64,000 nt of DNA from Jidongwangia harbinensis (GCF_020216025.1 NZ_JAIWNC010000003.1:124001-188000); one strand, 5' to 3'. Positions 39,798 to 49,382 are shown, numbered from the stretch's first letter. Notes: a model not told the origin generated them from the sequence alone. Translations and numbers: made by a program.

Positions 39798-40988
39798 TCA
39801 GTCGGGTGGGGTCCAGTCGGCGGCCAGGCCCTGGGCGTGGCCCAGGATGCGCGGGCGGAGCTGGTTGAGGGCGGCGTCGCGGGCTCGCAGCGCGAGCCGG
39901 CCGCGGGCCTGCACCACCGCGGACATCCGCCGGGTCTGCCGCACCACGCTGGTGGTCCGGGGCCGGCGTTCCCGGCTGTACGCCTCGACCGCCGCGCACA
40001 GCTCCGGCCCGGGCTCGGCGTCCGCCATCAGCGACCGCAGCGTGGCGGCGTCCTCGAACGCCAGGCAGGCACCCTGCCCCAGATGGTGCGGCATGGCATG
40101 GGCGGCGTCACCGAGCAGCACCACACCGCCCGGACCGGAACAGAAACCGTACGACCGGGGCAGCGGCCGCAGCTCGCGTACCTCCTGCGGCAGCAGATCC
40201 TCCGGCCGGGTGGCGTCCAGCAACTCGCCGACCGGGGCGTGCCAGCCGGCGAACCAGCGCCGTAACAGCGTCAGCTGGGTGGCCGGGGACTCCGGGCGCG
40301 GCGCACCGGCCGCGGTGGCCACCCAGTAGATGCCACCCTGCCCGGCCGCCCGCTCGCCCAGCGGCATCGAGACGAAGCGGTACCCGGCGCCCAGCGTCTC
40401 GCCGCCGCACGCCTGGTCCTGCGGCAACCGCGGCGCCCGGTAGCCGGGGATCACCGCCTGCCACGCGGCGAACCCGGAACCGACCGCGGCCGCCTCGGGT
40501 GCCAGCGCGCGGCGTACCGGACTGTCGATGCCGTCCGCGGCGACCAGCAGGTCGGCCTCGAACTCGGTGCCGCCCTGGGCGACCGCGGGCCGTCGGCCGC
40601 GGCCGACGCGCACGGTGCTGATGTTCACGCCGGTGCGGATCTCCACCCGGTCGGACAGCCCGGCGACCAGCGCGTCGTACAGGTCCTCGAGATGCACCAC
40701 GGCCGGCGCGGGGCCGGCGCCGGGGCGCGACCGCGGCGGCACCAGCCACTGCCCGTCCGGCCGGCGGACCCCGCCGTCCGGCACCGGGGAGGCGATGCCG
40801 GCCCACCCGCCGTCCGGGTCCAGGGCGTCCAGCGCCCGCCGCCCGTTGGCCCAGAGCACCAGCGCGGTCGGCGGCGCGGTCACCCGTTCGCCACGCTCCA
40901 GCACGGTGACCTGCCAGCCGGCGCGGGCCAGCGCGCCGGCGGTGGCCAATCCGGCCATGCCCGCACCCACCACCACGGCCGTGCGCAC
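39798..40988 (-). CDS. FAD-dependent monooxygenase (PHBH-like)
   Basis: A 396-residue flavoprotein of the para-hydroxybenzoate hydroxylase type, which inserts oxygen into an organic substrate using NAD(P)H. The FAD-binding GAGMAGLATAGALARAGWQVTVLERG is at the N-terminus, the DG motif is LLVAADGIDSPVR, and the second FAD motif is GVVLLGDAAHAMPHHLGQGACLAFEDA. The substrate cannot be inferred. It lies 28 bp downstream of lgt in the same direction but has no metabolic link to it. It converges with the GNAT gene, 37 bp apart. Confidence 0.92.
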   Translation of the reverse strand: MRTAVVVGAGMAGLATAGALARAGWQVTVLERGERVTAPPTALVLWANGRRALDALDPDGGWAGIASPVPDGGVRRPDGQWLVPPRSRPGAGPAPAVVHLEDLYDALVAGLSDRVEIRTGVNISTVRVGRGRRPAVAQGGTEFEADLLVAADGIDSPVRRALAPEAAAVGSGFAAWQAVIPGYRAPRLPQDQACGGETLGAGYRFVSMPLGERAAGQGGIYWVATAAGAPRPESPATQLTLLRRWFAGWHAPVGELLDATRPEDLLPQEVRELRPLPRSYGFCSGPGGVVLLGDAAHAMPHHLGQGACLAFEDAATLRSLMADAEPGPELCAAVEAYSRERRPRTTSVVRQTRRMSAVVQARGRLALRARDAALNQLRPRILGHAQGLAADWTPPD

Positions 40989-41016
40989 GTCACCCGCCTC
41001 CCGCCGTGGCCGCGGA

Positions 41017-42114
41017 TCAGCGCTCGTCGGCGGAGCTCGGCGACGAGCCGGCTTTCTCGGGGTCGTCCCCAGGCGGGGACTCCGGAGCAGCCGGTTCGTC
41101 GGCGGCGGCGGCCACGGGCGGAAGTATGCCCGTGCGTTCGTACGTACGGAAGCGTTCCTCGCTGACCACTTGATACGCGGACGGCGCCTTCGTCTCCGCG
41201 GCGGCCGTCTCGGACACGTCGACCTGCGACACGTCGCTGTCCGGTTCCGCCTCGGGCGCGGTCTGCGGCGCGTCCACCGGCACCACGTACTCCCGCGGGC
41301 CCTTGACCATCAGGAAGTACGCCAGCGCCGCCACGAACACCACGATCGATGTGAAGACGTTCAGCCGGACGCCGAAGAACTCGGACGCCTCGTCGGTGCG
41401 CAGCATCTCAATCCATAGCCGGCCCGCGGTGTACGCCATCACGTACACCGCGAACGCCCGCCCCCGGCCGAACTTGAACCGGCGGTCCAGCGCCCAGACC
41501 AGGCCCGCGACACCGACGTTCCAGACCGCCTCGTACAGGAACGCGGGATGGTAGAGGTCGGGCAGGGTGACCGCCTCGCCGTCGATGACGGTGGCGTGGC
41601 CCGGATTGGCCCGGTCCATGTCGTGCACCCGCAGGCCCCACGGCAGCGTGGTGACCCCGCCGTACAGCTCGTTGTTGAACCAGTTGCCGAACCGGCCGAC
41701 GGCCTGGCCCAGCGGGAGGCCCGGGGCCAGCGCGTCGGCGAACACCGACAGCGGCAGTCCCAGCTGGCGGCCCGCCAACCAGGCGCCCAGCGCACCGCCG
41801 GCGACCGCGCCCCAGATGCCGAGGCCGCCCTCCCAGATGTAGAAGGCGCGGATCGGCTCACCGCCGTCGCCGAAGTAGTCACCGGGCGACGTGATCACGT
41901 GATAGATCCGGGCACCGACGATGCCGAACGGCACCGCCCACACCGCCATGTCGAGCGACGCCCACGGCGCCACCCCCCGGCGGCGCAGCCGATACTCCAT
42001 GACCAGCACGGAGACGACGATGCCCAGGACGATACAGAGCGCGTACGCGCGGATCGGCAGGCCCAAGACGTGCCACACGGACGTGGTGGGGCTCGGGATG
42101 GCGGCGTAGGTCAC
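41017..42114 (-). CDS. lgt: Prolipoprotein diacylglyceryl transferase
   Basis: An integral-membrane enzyme that attaches diacylglycerol to the lipobox cysteine of prelipoproteins such as LivK and the lipoprotein at 16187. The Lgt signature GRFGNWFNNELYG is present, along with FYIWEGGLGIWGAVAGGALG and HPAFLYEAVWN, and about seven membrane helices. The C-terminal ~80 residues are an acidic, Ala/Pro-rich extension common in actinobacteria. I chose GTG 42114 (365 residues) rather than GTG 42120 because a TAGCGT element lies exactly 6 nt upstream. lgt follows trpA here as in many actinomycetes but probably has its own promoter. Confidence 0.95.
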   Translation of the reverse strand: MTYAAIPSPTTSVWHVLGLPIRAYALCIVLGIVVSVLVMEYRLRRRGVAPWASLDMAVWAVPFGIVGARIYHVITSPGDYFGDGGEPIRAFYIWEGGLGIWGAVAGGALGAWLAGRQLGLPLSVFADALAPGLPLGQAVGRFGNWFNNELYGGVTTLPWGLRVHDMDRANPGHATVIDGEAVTLPDLYHPAFLYEAVWNVGVAGLVWALDRRFKFGRGRAFAVYVMAYTAGRLWIEMLRTDEASEFFGVRLNVFTSIVVFVAALAYFLMVKGPREYVVPVDAPQTAPEAEPDSDVSQVDVSETAAAETKAPSAYQVVSEERFRTYERTGILPPVAAAADEPAAPESPPGDDPEKAGSSPSSADER

Positions 42115-42120
42115 GCGCAC

Positions 42121-42126
42121 ACGCTA
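42121..42126 (-). promoter_or_regulatory. lgt -10 element (decides the start codon)
   Basis: Minus-strand TAGCGT, 6 nt, GTG 42114. It lies in the 30-bp gap after trpA, suggesting lgt can be expressed independently of the trp unit. Confidence 0.45.
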
Positions 42127-42150
42127 CCGCCGGCGCGCCGGGCTCCGCCG

Positions 42151-42951
42151 TCAGGGGCGACCGCGGACACCCTCGGCGAGTTCCGCGCTGAGCGCACGCA
42201 GCCGCCGCTCGCCCTCCGCCGGGTCGTTCGCGTCGAGTACACAGCGGATCAGCGCGCTGCCGACGATCACGCCGTCGGCGAACGCGGCCACCTCGGCCGC
42301 CTGGGCGCCGTTGCCGACCCCCAGCCCCACGCCCACCGGCATGTCGGGGTCCACCGCCCGCACCCGGGCCACCAGGTCCGGCGCGGCCTGCGACACGCTG
42401 GTCCGGGCGCCGGTGACGCCCATCAGCGCGGTGGCGTACACGAAACCGCGGCACTGTCCCACGGTCATCGCGATCCGCTCGTCGGTCGACGACGGCGACA
42501 CCAGGAACGTCCGGTCGATCCGGTACCGGTCGGCGGCGGCGATCCACTCGCCCGCCTCGTCCGGGATCAGGTCCGGCGTGATCATGCCGGTGGCGCCGGC
42601 CGCGGCCAGGTCCCGGGCGAACGCGTCCACCCCGTACTTCTCGATCGGATTCCAGTAGGTCATCAGAACGACCGCCGCACCGGTGCCGGCCACCGCCTCG
42701 ATGATCCGCAACGTGTCCCGGGTGCGCACCCCGGCCGCCAGCGCGATGTCGCTCGCCTTCTGGATCACCGGCCCGTCCATCACCGGGTCCGAGTACGGCA
42801 GCTCCACCTCGATGACGTCGCAGCCCGACTCGGCCATCGCCCGCATCGACGCGATGCTGGCGTCGACCGTGGGGAAGCCGGCCGGCATGCAGCCGACCAG
42901 CACCGCGCGCCCCTCGGCCTTCGCCTTGCCGAACACGTCGCCGATCGTCAT
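42151..42951 (-). CDS. trpA: Tryptophan synthase alpha chain
   Basis: Cleaves indole-3-glycerol phosphate to indole and glyceraldehyde-3-phosphate and passes indole to TrpB. The 266-residue TIM barrel has the catalytic Glu in CDVIEVELPYSDPVMDGPVIQ, which also contains the second catalytic Asp, and the phosphate-binding loop regions VGLGVGNG and GVIVGSALI. It lies 55 bp after trpB in the trpC-trpB-trpA unit. Confidence 0.97.
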   Translation of the reverse strand: MTIGDVFGKAKAEGRAVLVGCMPAGFPTVDASIASMRAMAESGCDVIEVELPYSDPVMDGPVIQKASDIALAAGVRTRDTLRIIEAVAGTGAAVVLMTYWNPIEKYGVDAFARDLAAAGATGMITPDLIPDEAGEWIAAADRYRIDRTFLVSPSSTDERIAMTVGQCRGFVYATALMGVTGARTSVSQAAPDLVARVRAVDPDMPVGVGLGVGNGAQAAEVAAFADGVIVGSALIRCVLDANDPAEGERRLRALSAELAEGVRGRP

Positions 42952-43006
42952 GCGGAGCCTCCGCTCGCATGCCCGCCCGGCCGTTGCCTCGCTGCGGCGC
43001 AGTCGG

Positions 43007-44248
43007 TCATGCGTTCTCCCCCGGGACGATCGTCTCGACGTCGTCCAGAATGCCGAAGTACGCGCCGGCCGTGTGCACGTCCTTGTCGCCGCGGCCGGAC
43101 AGGTTCACCAGGATCGTCGGGGCGCGCCCCAGCTCGGCGGTCAGCGCCGGCACGATCCGGGCCGCGCCGGCGAGCGCGTGCGCGCTCTCGATCGCCGGAA
43201 TGATCCCCTCGGTACGGCAGAGCAGCTGGAAGGCCGCCATCGCCTCGGCGTCGGTGACCGGTTCGTACGCCGCCCGGCCGGTGTCGTGCAGCCAGGCGTG
43301 CTCGGGCCCGACGCCCGGGTAGTCCAGGCCCGCCGAGATCGAGTGCGACTCCAGCGTCTGCCCGTCGTCGTCCTGCAGCACGAAGGTCCGGGCGCCGTGC
43401 AGCACCCCGGTGGACCCGCCGGTGATCGACGCGGCGTGCCGGCCGGTCGCGACGCCGTCACCGCCCGCCTCGAACCCGTACAGCCGCACCGTCTCGTCCG
43501 GCACGAACGCGTGGAAGATGCCGATCGCGTTGGACCCGCCGCCCACACACGCGGCGACCGCGTCCGGCAGCCGGCCCAGCCCGGTCAGGCACTGCTCGCG
43601 CGCCTCGGTGCCGATGCCGCCCACGAAGTCCCGGACGATCTCCGGGAACGGGTGCGGCCCGGCCGCGGTGCCGAGCAGGTAGTGGGTGGTGTCCACGCTG
43701 GCCACCCAGTCCCGCAGCGCCTCGTTGAGCGCGTCCTTGAGGGTGCGCGACCCGTTCGTCACCGGCACCACGGTGGCGCCGAGCATGCGCATCCGCGCCA
43801 CGTTCAGCGCCTGCCGCTCGGTGTCCACCGCGCCCATGTAGACGACGCACTCCAGGTCGAGCAGCGCCGCCGCGGTCGCGCTGGCCACGCCGTGCTGACC
43901 GGCGCCGGTCTCGGCGATGACCCGCGGCTTGCCCATCTTCTTCGCCAGCAGGGCCTGACCGAGCACGTTGCGGACCTTGTGCGCGCCGGTGTGGTTGAGA
44001 TCCTCCCGCTTGAGCAGAATCTCCGCGCCCACCGCGGCGGACAGCCGCTCGGCCCGGTACAGCAGGGACGGCGTGCCGGCGTAGTTGACCAGCAGGTCGG
44101 CGAAGCGGGCCTGGAACTCCGGGTCCACCTTCGCCGCCCGGTACGCCGCGTCCAGCTCGTCCAGCGCGCGGACCAGCGCCTCGGGCACGAACCGGCCGCC
44201 GAACCGGCCGAAGTGCCCGGCCAGGTCCGGCATCGCCGGGGCGCTCAC
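43007..44248 (-). CDS. trpB: Tryptophan synthase beta chain
   Basis: Condenses indole with serine to make tryptophan, using pyridoxal phosphate. The 413-residue protein has the PLP lysine in [18 protein letters not shown], the catalytic Glu in [18 protein letters not shown] and the phosphate-binding [11 protein letters not shown] 44248 overlaps the stop of a 16-codon ORF (GTGA), indicating coupled translation. Confidence 0.97.
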   Translation of the reverse strand: MSAPAMPDLAGHFGRFGGRFVPEALVRALDELDAAYRAAKVDPEFQARFADLLVNYAGTPSLLYRAERLSAAVGAEILLKREDLNHTGAHKVRNVLGQALLAKKMGKPRVIAETGAGQHGVASATAAALLDLECVVYMGAVDTERQALNVARMRMLGATVVPVTNGSRTLKDALNEALRDWVASVDTTHYLLGTAAGPHPFPEIVRDFVGGIGTEAREQCLTGLGRLPDAVAACVGGGSNAIGIFHAFVPDETVRLYGFEAGGDGVATGRHAASITGGSTGVLHGARTFVLQDDDGQTLESHSISAGLDYPGVGPEHAWLHDTGRAAYEPVTDAEAMAAFQLLCRTEGIIPAIESAHALAGAARIVPALTAELGRAPTILVNLSGRGDKDVHTAGAYFGILDDVETIVPGENA

Positions 44249-44295
44249 CGTCCGCCTCCGCCACGCGGGCCCCGGTGCGACACTGCTGTGCTCAT
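44245..44295 (-). CDS. 16-codon ORF between trpC and trpB (trpM-like position)
   Basis: ATG 44295 overlaps the trpC stop (ATGA) and the TGA at 44245-44247 overlaps the trpB start (GTGA). It encodes [16 protein letters not shown]. Streptomyces has a small gene called trpM at this position, and this one is shorter with no evident similarity. It may be a real peptide or only a translational bridge coupling trpC to trpB. Confidence 0.5.
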   Translation of the reverse strand: MSTAVSHRGPRGGGGR

Positions 44296-45161
44296 CGCAC
44301 CGGCCTCGGGGTCGCCGGGTGATTACCGGCGTTGACCAGCTCGGCCACCGCGTCCCGGGGGCTCTTCTTGGTGACCAGGCCCTCGCCGACCAGCACCGCG
44401 TCGGCGCCCGCCGACGCGTACCGGATCAGGTCGTGCGGCCCGCGCACGCCGGACTCGGCGATCTTGACCACGTTGTTCGGCAGGCCCGGCGCGATCCGCT
44501 CGAACACCGACCGGTCCACCTCGAGCGTCCGCAGATCCCGGGCGTTGACGCCGATCACCTGGGCGCCCGCGTCCAGCGCCCGGTCGGCCTCTTCCTCGTT
44601 GTGCACCTCGACGAGCGCGGTCATGCCCAGCGACTCGATCCGCTCCAGCAGCCCGACCAGCACGTTCTGCTCGAGCGCGGCCACGATGAGCAGCACCAGG
44701 TCGGCGCCGTGCGCACGGGCCTCGTGCACCTGGTACGCCGAGACCACGAAGTCCTTGCGCAGCACCGGCACACCGACCGCGGCTCGCACGGCCGCCAGGT
44801 CCTCCAGCGACCCGCCGAACCACCGGCCCTCGGTGAGCACGCTGATGCAGCGCGCGCCGCCGGCCGCGTACTCCCCGGCCAGCTCCGCCGGGTCGGGGAT
44901 GTCGGCGAGCGCGCCCTTCGAGGGCGACGAACGCTTGACCTCGGCGATGACGGCCACGCCCGGCTTACGCAGGGCCGCGTACGCGTCGATCGCCGGTGGG
45001 GCCGCCGCGGCGAGGTCACGCACCTGCTCCAGCGGGATCCGCTCCTGGCGGGCCGCTACGTCCTCGCGGACCCCGGCCAGGATCTCCTCGAGGACGTTCG
45101 CCGGGCCCGTACCCTGCTCCGCGGGGCCGCCACTGCCCGCTCCGGCCTGATCGGATGTCAC
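44292..45161 (-). CDS. trpC: Indole-3-glycerol phosphate synthase
   Basis: Closes the indole ring, the step before tryptophan synthase. The 289-residue TIM barrel shows the signature [44 protein letters not shown] and [14 protein letters not shown]. Start is GTG 45161 with GGGGAG about 8-10 nt upstream. The first ~30 residues are variable. It is the first gene of trpC-trpB-trpA. Confidence 0.96.
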   Translation of the reverse strand: MTSDQAGAGSGGPAEQGTGPANVLEEILAGVREDVAARQERIPLEQVRDLAAAAPPAIDAYAALRKPGVAVIAEVKRSSPSKGALADIPDPAELAGEYAAGGARCISVLTEGRWFGGSLEDLAAVRAAVGVPVLRKDFVVSAYQVHEARAHGADLVLLIVAALEQNVLVGLLERIESLGMTALVEVHNEEEADRALDAGAQVIGVNARDLRTLEVDRSVFERIAPGLPNNVVKIAESGVRGPHDLIRYASAGADAVLVGEGLVTKKSPRDAVAELVNAGNHPATPRPVR

Positions 45162-46157
45162 GTAATGACTCCCCTCTCCGGGTGTCTTCCGCCCGATGCT
45201 AGGTGGCCGGGGACATCGGCGAAGCCCCGGGGTATGGCGCGCCTTACATCGTGGGCTCCGGCATAATGCGCTGCCCGGGGCATTGGCGTGCTCCTTTCCG
45301 GCCGCGGCGCGGGCCGCCGGCCCGGTTCCCAGCAGCGCATATCCCGCTACCTCGGCCGCCCCGGCCGCCCGCCGCCCGGCACGATCGCCGCCGGGAGTGG
45401 CAGCTCATTAATCTTGAACGCTCGCGCGCTTTTCGAGGCCCGCCCACCAAAATTTGTCGCTATTTCGGCCAAGCCTGTTGTGGTGGCCACGGAGCCGCAT
45501 CGAACCGACAATTCCGGCACCGATATCCGGCGGTCGTGGGCATGAGCGCCGGGCCGGCTATCCGGCGGTTGTGGGCATGAGCGCCGGGCCGGCTATCCGG
45601 CGGTTGTGGGCATGAGCGCCGGGCCGGCCGACGCCATCAACGGCTTGCGTGTCCTCTCGCCACCCCGGGAGACGGCAGGTGTGTGGAATGGTGGCGTGCT
45701 CCGCGCCGCACCTTCCCACGCTTCAGGCAAGCAAGGCGACCGGGTGGAGTTGCGCCATCCCCCGCGCCGTAGATCCGCACGGTCGCTCCGGGATCTTGTG
45801 CACCCCGGGTTGCCTTACGACCACAACTCCACGACTTCACCGCGCACCCGTTCGCCGATCGAGCGGCGGCTGACGTCCGGGATCGCGAGGACGGACCGAG
45901 GCCTGCTTCACCGTCATGAGGTGACACGGCGGCTGCCCTGGCGTGGCGCCGCCGTCGGTGTGCTGTCTCGTCGGTCACAGGAGCCTCGATGGGCACGTCG
46001 CTGTGCTGGGGCCCCTCCGACGATCGGATGATCCCCCGGACGCGTTGACGTGCACGTCACAGCACCGAAATGCGGGTCAGCCACCATCGGTATCCGGCAG
46101 ACTGATCGGCGACGCACGCGACGCCGACCAGTAGAAACGATCAGTGTGGAGTTGATC
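45162..46157. other. 1-kb gene-poor region splitting the trp cluster
   Basis: It should hold the trpC promoter at the left and the promoter of the gene at 46158 at the right. The segment 45400-45480 is noticeably less GC-rich. A 35-bp tandem array lies at 45524-45628. Frames of 119-141 codons on both strands (45606-46031 plus, 45637-45996 minus) overlap each other and match nothing I recognise. A Trp-rich leader peptide or classical attenuator was not found. Confidence 0.55.
45524..45628. repeat. 35-bp tandem array, three copies
   Basis: Units start at 45524, 45559 and 45594 with TATCCGGCGG, TGTGGGCATG and AGCGCCGGGCCGGC as successive blocks. The first copy differs by one base. Each of the first two copies holds an ATG opening a 12-codon frame (MSAGPAIRRLWA) whose TGA overlaps the ATG of the next copy. 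The third copy diverges after five codons. Confidence 0.88.
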
Positions 46158-46811
46158 ATGGCCACGCCAGTGAAGTCCCGGGCGGAACTCCCACCCGCCG
46201 GGTTCGCCGCCGTTTCCCGTGCCGTCGTCGCCGTCGCCGCCGAGTTGGTGGGCACCGTGGAACGCGCCGTGGTCGGCGACGCCAACGTGCGCACCGCCCG
46301 CGGCAACGCGTGGGACGCGCTCTGCGCGGACCGGGCCCGCGCGCAGGCGCGCGAGGAGATGGACCAGTTGGTACGCATGCGGCTCGCCAACCACCCCCGG
46401 TCGGTCGTTTCCACCCAGCCGGCCGCAGCCGAGTCGCCGGTAGCTCAGCCGACCGCGACCGGATCGCCAGCAACTCAGCCGGCCACGACCGGATCGCCAG
46501 CAACTCAGCCGCCCACGACCGGATCGCCAGCAACTCAGCCGCCCACGACCGAGTCGCCGGTAGCTCAGCCGACCGCCGGCGAGCTGGGCGACGGCCGACC
46601 GGGCGGCGAGCGTTCGGCTGCCGGGCGGTCCGCTCCGGCCGCGTCCCGGACCGCACGGACCCGGCCCGCCGGTCAGAACCGGTCCACCGGGCAGCACCAG
46701 CCCGCGGCCAAGACCCGTCGCGGCGGCAAGGGTCAGCGCGCCGTCGGGTCCTCGCCGCGGTCCAAGGCGTCCCAGACCGCCCTGGTGTCGACGGGCTCCT
46801 CGGCCCGCTGA
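46158..46811 (+). CDS. Hypothetical protein with 10-residue repeats
   Basis: A 217-residue protein of unknown function. The N-terminal ~80 residues are predicted helical and look conserved in composition (FAAVSRAVVAVAAELVGTVERAVVGDAN, then ARAQAREEMDQLVRMRLANHP). The middle is a five-fold repeat of the type TGSPATQPPT (about 92-141), and the C-terminus is basic and Ser/Arg/Lys-rich, suited to binding nucleic acid or polyanions. ATG 46158 is preceded by GGAG at 7 nt. It is convergent with, and overlaps by 79 bp, the trp-associated membrane gene, and it separates the two trp units. Confidence 0.7.
   Translation: MATPVKSRAELPPAGFAAVSRAVVAVAAELVGTVERAVVGDANVRTARGNAWDALCADRARAQAREEMDQLVRMRLANHPRSVVSTQPAAAESPVAQPTATGSPATQPATTGSPATQPPTTGSPATQPPTTESPVAQPTAGELGDGRPGGERSAAGRSAPAASRTARTRPAGQNRSTGQHQPAAKTRRGGKGQRAVGSSPRSKASQTALVSTGSSAR
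46431..46580 (+). repeat. 30-bp in-frame tandem repeat, five copies
   Basis: Period 30 bp from 46431 to 46580. Copies 2-4 are near-identical (GGATCGCCAGCAACTCAGCC start), while copies 1 and 5 share GAGTCGCCGGTAGCTCAGCC. The unit is a whole number of codons, so copy number can change without frameshift. Confidence 0.9.
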
Positions 46812-47482
46812 CCGTCCCTGCCGGGCTGACCGTCCCGGCCGGCCGGCGCCGAACCCGACGCCTCGCCCGTCACCTCGTCGCGGCTCCCGGCCGACCCCGC
46901 GATCGGTCCCGCTGTCGCCCTGGCGGATGCGGACCCGGCGGCCGTCGTCCCCGCCCCCGGCCCGGCGGCAGGAGTTGTTGCGGACGCGGTGGCCGCAGAT
47001 GACGCGGACTCGCTGACCGAGTCGATCGCGGCGGACCGCACGGCACGGCGCTCGTACCGGGCGCCCATGACTGGCCAATGCCGACCGTGGCGTACCGCGC
47101 CCAGCCCGCCCAGCCCGACCAGCGCACCGCCCAGCACGCACGCGGCCGGCCAGATCGTCGCGGCCGCGCCCGCGGCGCCCGGGTCGAGGCCGGCCCGGGC
47201 CACGATCGCGCTCAGCACCAGCCCCGCGCCGCCGGCCACCAGCAGAACGCCCAGCGCCCGCCGCACCGTTCCCCGGGTGGCCAGCATCGCCCCGGCGCCG
47301 GCCAGCGCGACCAGCGCCAGCGCTGGCAGCCACGGCATCTCGGCCGCGCCGGTGGCCTCCGCGCGCAGGTCGGACAGGCCGGGACGCTCGGTGAGCCGCA
47401 CCGACCAGGTGCGCGTGGCGGCGTACAGCGCGAGCCCGGCACCGGCCAGGACGGCGATGACGGCGTGCGGGAGGCGGCGCAT
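46733..47482 (-). CDS. Trp-biosynthesis-associated membrane protein
   Basis: A 249-residue protein with four predicted membrane helices in its first ~140 residues (VIAVLAGAGLALYAATRTWS, LPALALVALAGAGAMLAT, ALGVLLVAGGAGLVLSAIVA, IWPAACVLGGALVGLGGLGA). This matches the TIGR02234/PF09534 family found in actinobacterial trp operons. The C-terminal ~100 residues are a low-complexity Ala/Gly/Ser tail. Its ATG shares a base with the trpE stop (TGATG), so it is coupled to trpE. Molecular role is unknown. Confidence 0.88.
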   Translation of the reverse strand: MRRLPHAVIAVLAGAGLALYAATRTWSVRLTERPGLSDLRAEATGAAEMPWLPALALVALAGAGAMLATRGTVRRALGVLLVAGGAGLVLSAIVARAGLDPGAAGAAATIWPAACVLGGALVGLGGLGAVRHGRHWPVMGARYERRAVRSAAIDSVSESASSAATASATTPAAGPGAGTTAAGSASARATAGPIAGSAGSRDEVTGEASGSAPAGRDGQPGRDGQRAEEPVDTRAVWDALDRGEDPTAR

Positions 47483-49011
47483 CAGCGGGCGGCGCGCAGC
47501 GTCTCGGCGGCGGCGATCGCGGCCAGCACGGCGGCGGCCTTGTTGCGGGTCTCCTGTTCCTCGGACGCCGGGTCGGAGTCGGCCACGATGCCGGCGCCGG
47601 CGCCCACGTAGGCCACGCCGCCGTGCATGAGTGCGGTGCGGATGGCGATCGCCATGTCCATGTCGCCGGCGAAACCGAAGTAGCCGACGGTGCCGCCGTA
47701 CAGGCCGCGGCGGGTCGGTTCGAGGCCCTCGATGATCTCCATGGCGCGTACCTTCGGCGCGCCGGACAGTGTGCCGGCCGGGAACGTCGCCGCCAGGGCG
47801 TCGAACGCGGTCCGGTCCTCGCGCAGCTCTCCGACCACCGTGGAGACGATGTGCATGACGTGGCTGTACCGCTCGATGCGGGCGAAGTCCGGCACCTCCA
47901 CCGAGCCGGCCCGGCACACCCGGCCCAGGTCGTTGCGGCCGAGGTCGACGAGCATCACGTGCTCGGCGCGTTCCTTGGGGTCGGCGAGCAGCTCGGCGGC
48001 CAGCGCGTTGTCCTGTTCGGGCGTGGCGCCACGCCAGCGGGTACCGGCGATGGGGTGCAGCAGCGCGCGGCGTACCCCGCTCTCGGCCGCACTGACCTTG
48101 AGATGCGCCTCCGGGGAGGAGCCGACGATGTCGAAGTCGTCGAAGCGCAGCAGGTACATGTACGGGCTCGGGTTGGTCGCGCGCAGCACCCGGTAGACGT
48201 CCAGCGGGGCGGCGTCGGTGGGCCGTTCGAAACGCTGTGCCACCACGATCTGGAAGCACTCACCCGCGCGGATCGCCTCCTTGGCCTGCTCGACGGCCTT
48301 CTGGTACTCCCCCGGCAGGGTCCGGCTCACCACCTCGCCGGGCGGCACCCGCTCCACCGTGGAGATCATCGGCGGGGTCGGCCGGGACAGCGCCGTGGTC
48401 ATCGCGTCCAGCCGGCCGACCGCCTGGTGGTACGCCGCGCGCCTCTCCTGGTCGGTCGCGTCCTCGGCGAGGACCGCGTTGGCGACCAGGATCGCCGAGC
48501 CGTCGAAGTGGTCGAGCACCACCAGGTCGGTGGCGAGCATCATGCCGAGTTCCGGCAGCGGCACGTCGTCGGTGGCCGTCGAGGGCAGCCGCTCGAACCG
48601 GCGTACCAGGTCGTAGCTGAGATAGCCGACCATGCCGCCGGTCAGCGGCGGCAGATCGTCGCCGGCCGGGTCGGTCGGCGAGGCCAGCGCCGCGACCGTC
48701 TCACGCAGGGCGGCCACCGGATCTCCGGTCAGCGGTACGCCGGACGGCGGCGTGCCCAGCCAGGCCGCCTCACCGTCGCGCTCGACCAGCGTGGCGGCGC
48801 TGCGGACACCGATGAACGAGTATCGCGACCAGGCGGCCCCCTGCTCGGCGGACTCAAGCAGGAACGTGCCCGGTCCACCGGCCAGCTTGGTGTAGACGCC
48901 GACCGGGGTCTCGCCGTCGGCCAGCAGGCGGCGGGTCACCGGAACGACCCGCCGGTCGCGTGCCGAGGCCAGGAAGGTGGTCTCGTCCGGGAGGACGGCG
49001 CCGCTGGTCAC
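47482..49011 (-). CDS. trpE: Anthranilate synthase component I
   Basis: Makes anthranilate from chorismate, the committed step to tryptophan. The ammonia-supplying partner TrpG is not in the window. The 509-residue protein has the feedback-inhibition region near LLESAEQG and the chorismate-binding core [41 protein letters not shown], and [32 protein letters not shown] chose GTG 49011, which overlaps the hisI stop (GTGA), over an extension to 49074 that runs into hisI. Confidence 0.97.
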   Translation of the reverse strand: MTSGAVLPDETTFLASARDRRVVPVTRRLLADGETPVGVYTKLAGGPGTFLLESAEQGAAWSRYSFIGVRSAATLVERDGEAAWLGTPPSGVPLTGDPVAALRETVAALASPTDPAGDDLPPLTGGMVGYLSYDLVRRFERLPSTATDDVPLPELGMMLATDLVVLDHFDGSAILVANAVLAEDATDQERRAAYHQAVGRLDAMTTALSRPTPPMISTVERVPPGEVVSRTLPGEYQKAVEQAKEAIRAGECFQIVVAQRFERPTDAAPLDVYRVLRATNPSPYMYLLRFDDFDIVGSSPEAHLKVSAAESGVRRALLHPIAGTRWRGATPEQDNALAAELLADPKERAEHVMLVDLGRNDLGRVCRAGSVEVPDFARIERYSHVMHIVSTVVGELREDRTAFDALAATFPAGTLSGAPKVRAMEIIEGLEPTRRGLYGGTVGYFGFAGDMDMAIAIRTALMHGGVAYVGAGAGIVADSDPASEEQETRNKAAAVLAAIAAAETLRAAR

Positions 49012-49382
49012 TGGGCCTGCCCTCCGGTCACCGGCAGCTCGTCGGAGAAGCAGGTGTGGGCGCCGGTGTGACATGCCGCACCGACCTGGTCCACGGTCAC
49101 CAGCAGCGTGTCACCGTCGCAGTCCAGCGCGACGCCGCGTACGTACTGGTGGTGGCCCGAGGTGGCGCCTTTCACCCAGTACTCCCGGCGGCTGCGGGAC
49201 CAGTAGGTGGCACGGCCGGTGGTCAGCGTGCGATGCAACGCCTCGTCGTCCATCCACGCCATCATCAGCACGTCGCCGGTGGCGTGCTCACGCACGACGG
49301 CGGCAACGAGACCGTCGGCGTCGCGCTTCAAGCGCGCGGCGATGGCCGGGTCCAGGTGAGTCTCAAGGTCAGGTACGGGCAC
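49008..49382 (-). CDS. hisI: Phosphoribosyl-AMP cyclohydrolase
   Basis: The third enzyme of histidine synthesis. The ~124-residue protein has [41 protein letters not shown] and the metal-binding ending [28 protein letters not shown] 49382 is the best in-frame start. Further upstream the frame continues antisense through the proline-rich gene and is not credible. It heads the hisI-trpE-membrane protein unit, an arrangement found in other actinomycetes, and overlaps trpE by 4 bp. Confidence 0.94.
   Translation of the reverse strand: MPVPDLETHLDPAIAARLKRDADGLVAAVVREHATGDVLMMAWMDDEALHRTLTTGRATYWSRSRREYWVKGATSGHHQYVRGVALDCDGDTLLVTVDQVGAACHTGAHTCFSDELPVTGGQAQ

Noticed and set aside
45162..45400. 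Classical trp attenuator or leader peptide ahead of trpC
   Set aside because: I searched the minus strand for a short frame with adjacent Trp codons plus alternative hairpins and found none.
45524..45628. Possible CRISPR array
   Set aside because: The 35-bp units are directly abutting with no spacers, and no cas gene is present. The 46-bp and 33-bp arrays are rejected likewise.
45606..46031. 141-codon plus-strand frame and 119-codon minus-strand frame in the trp gap
   Set aside because: They overlap each other, one begins inside the tandem array, and neither shows protein-like composition.
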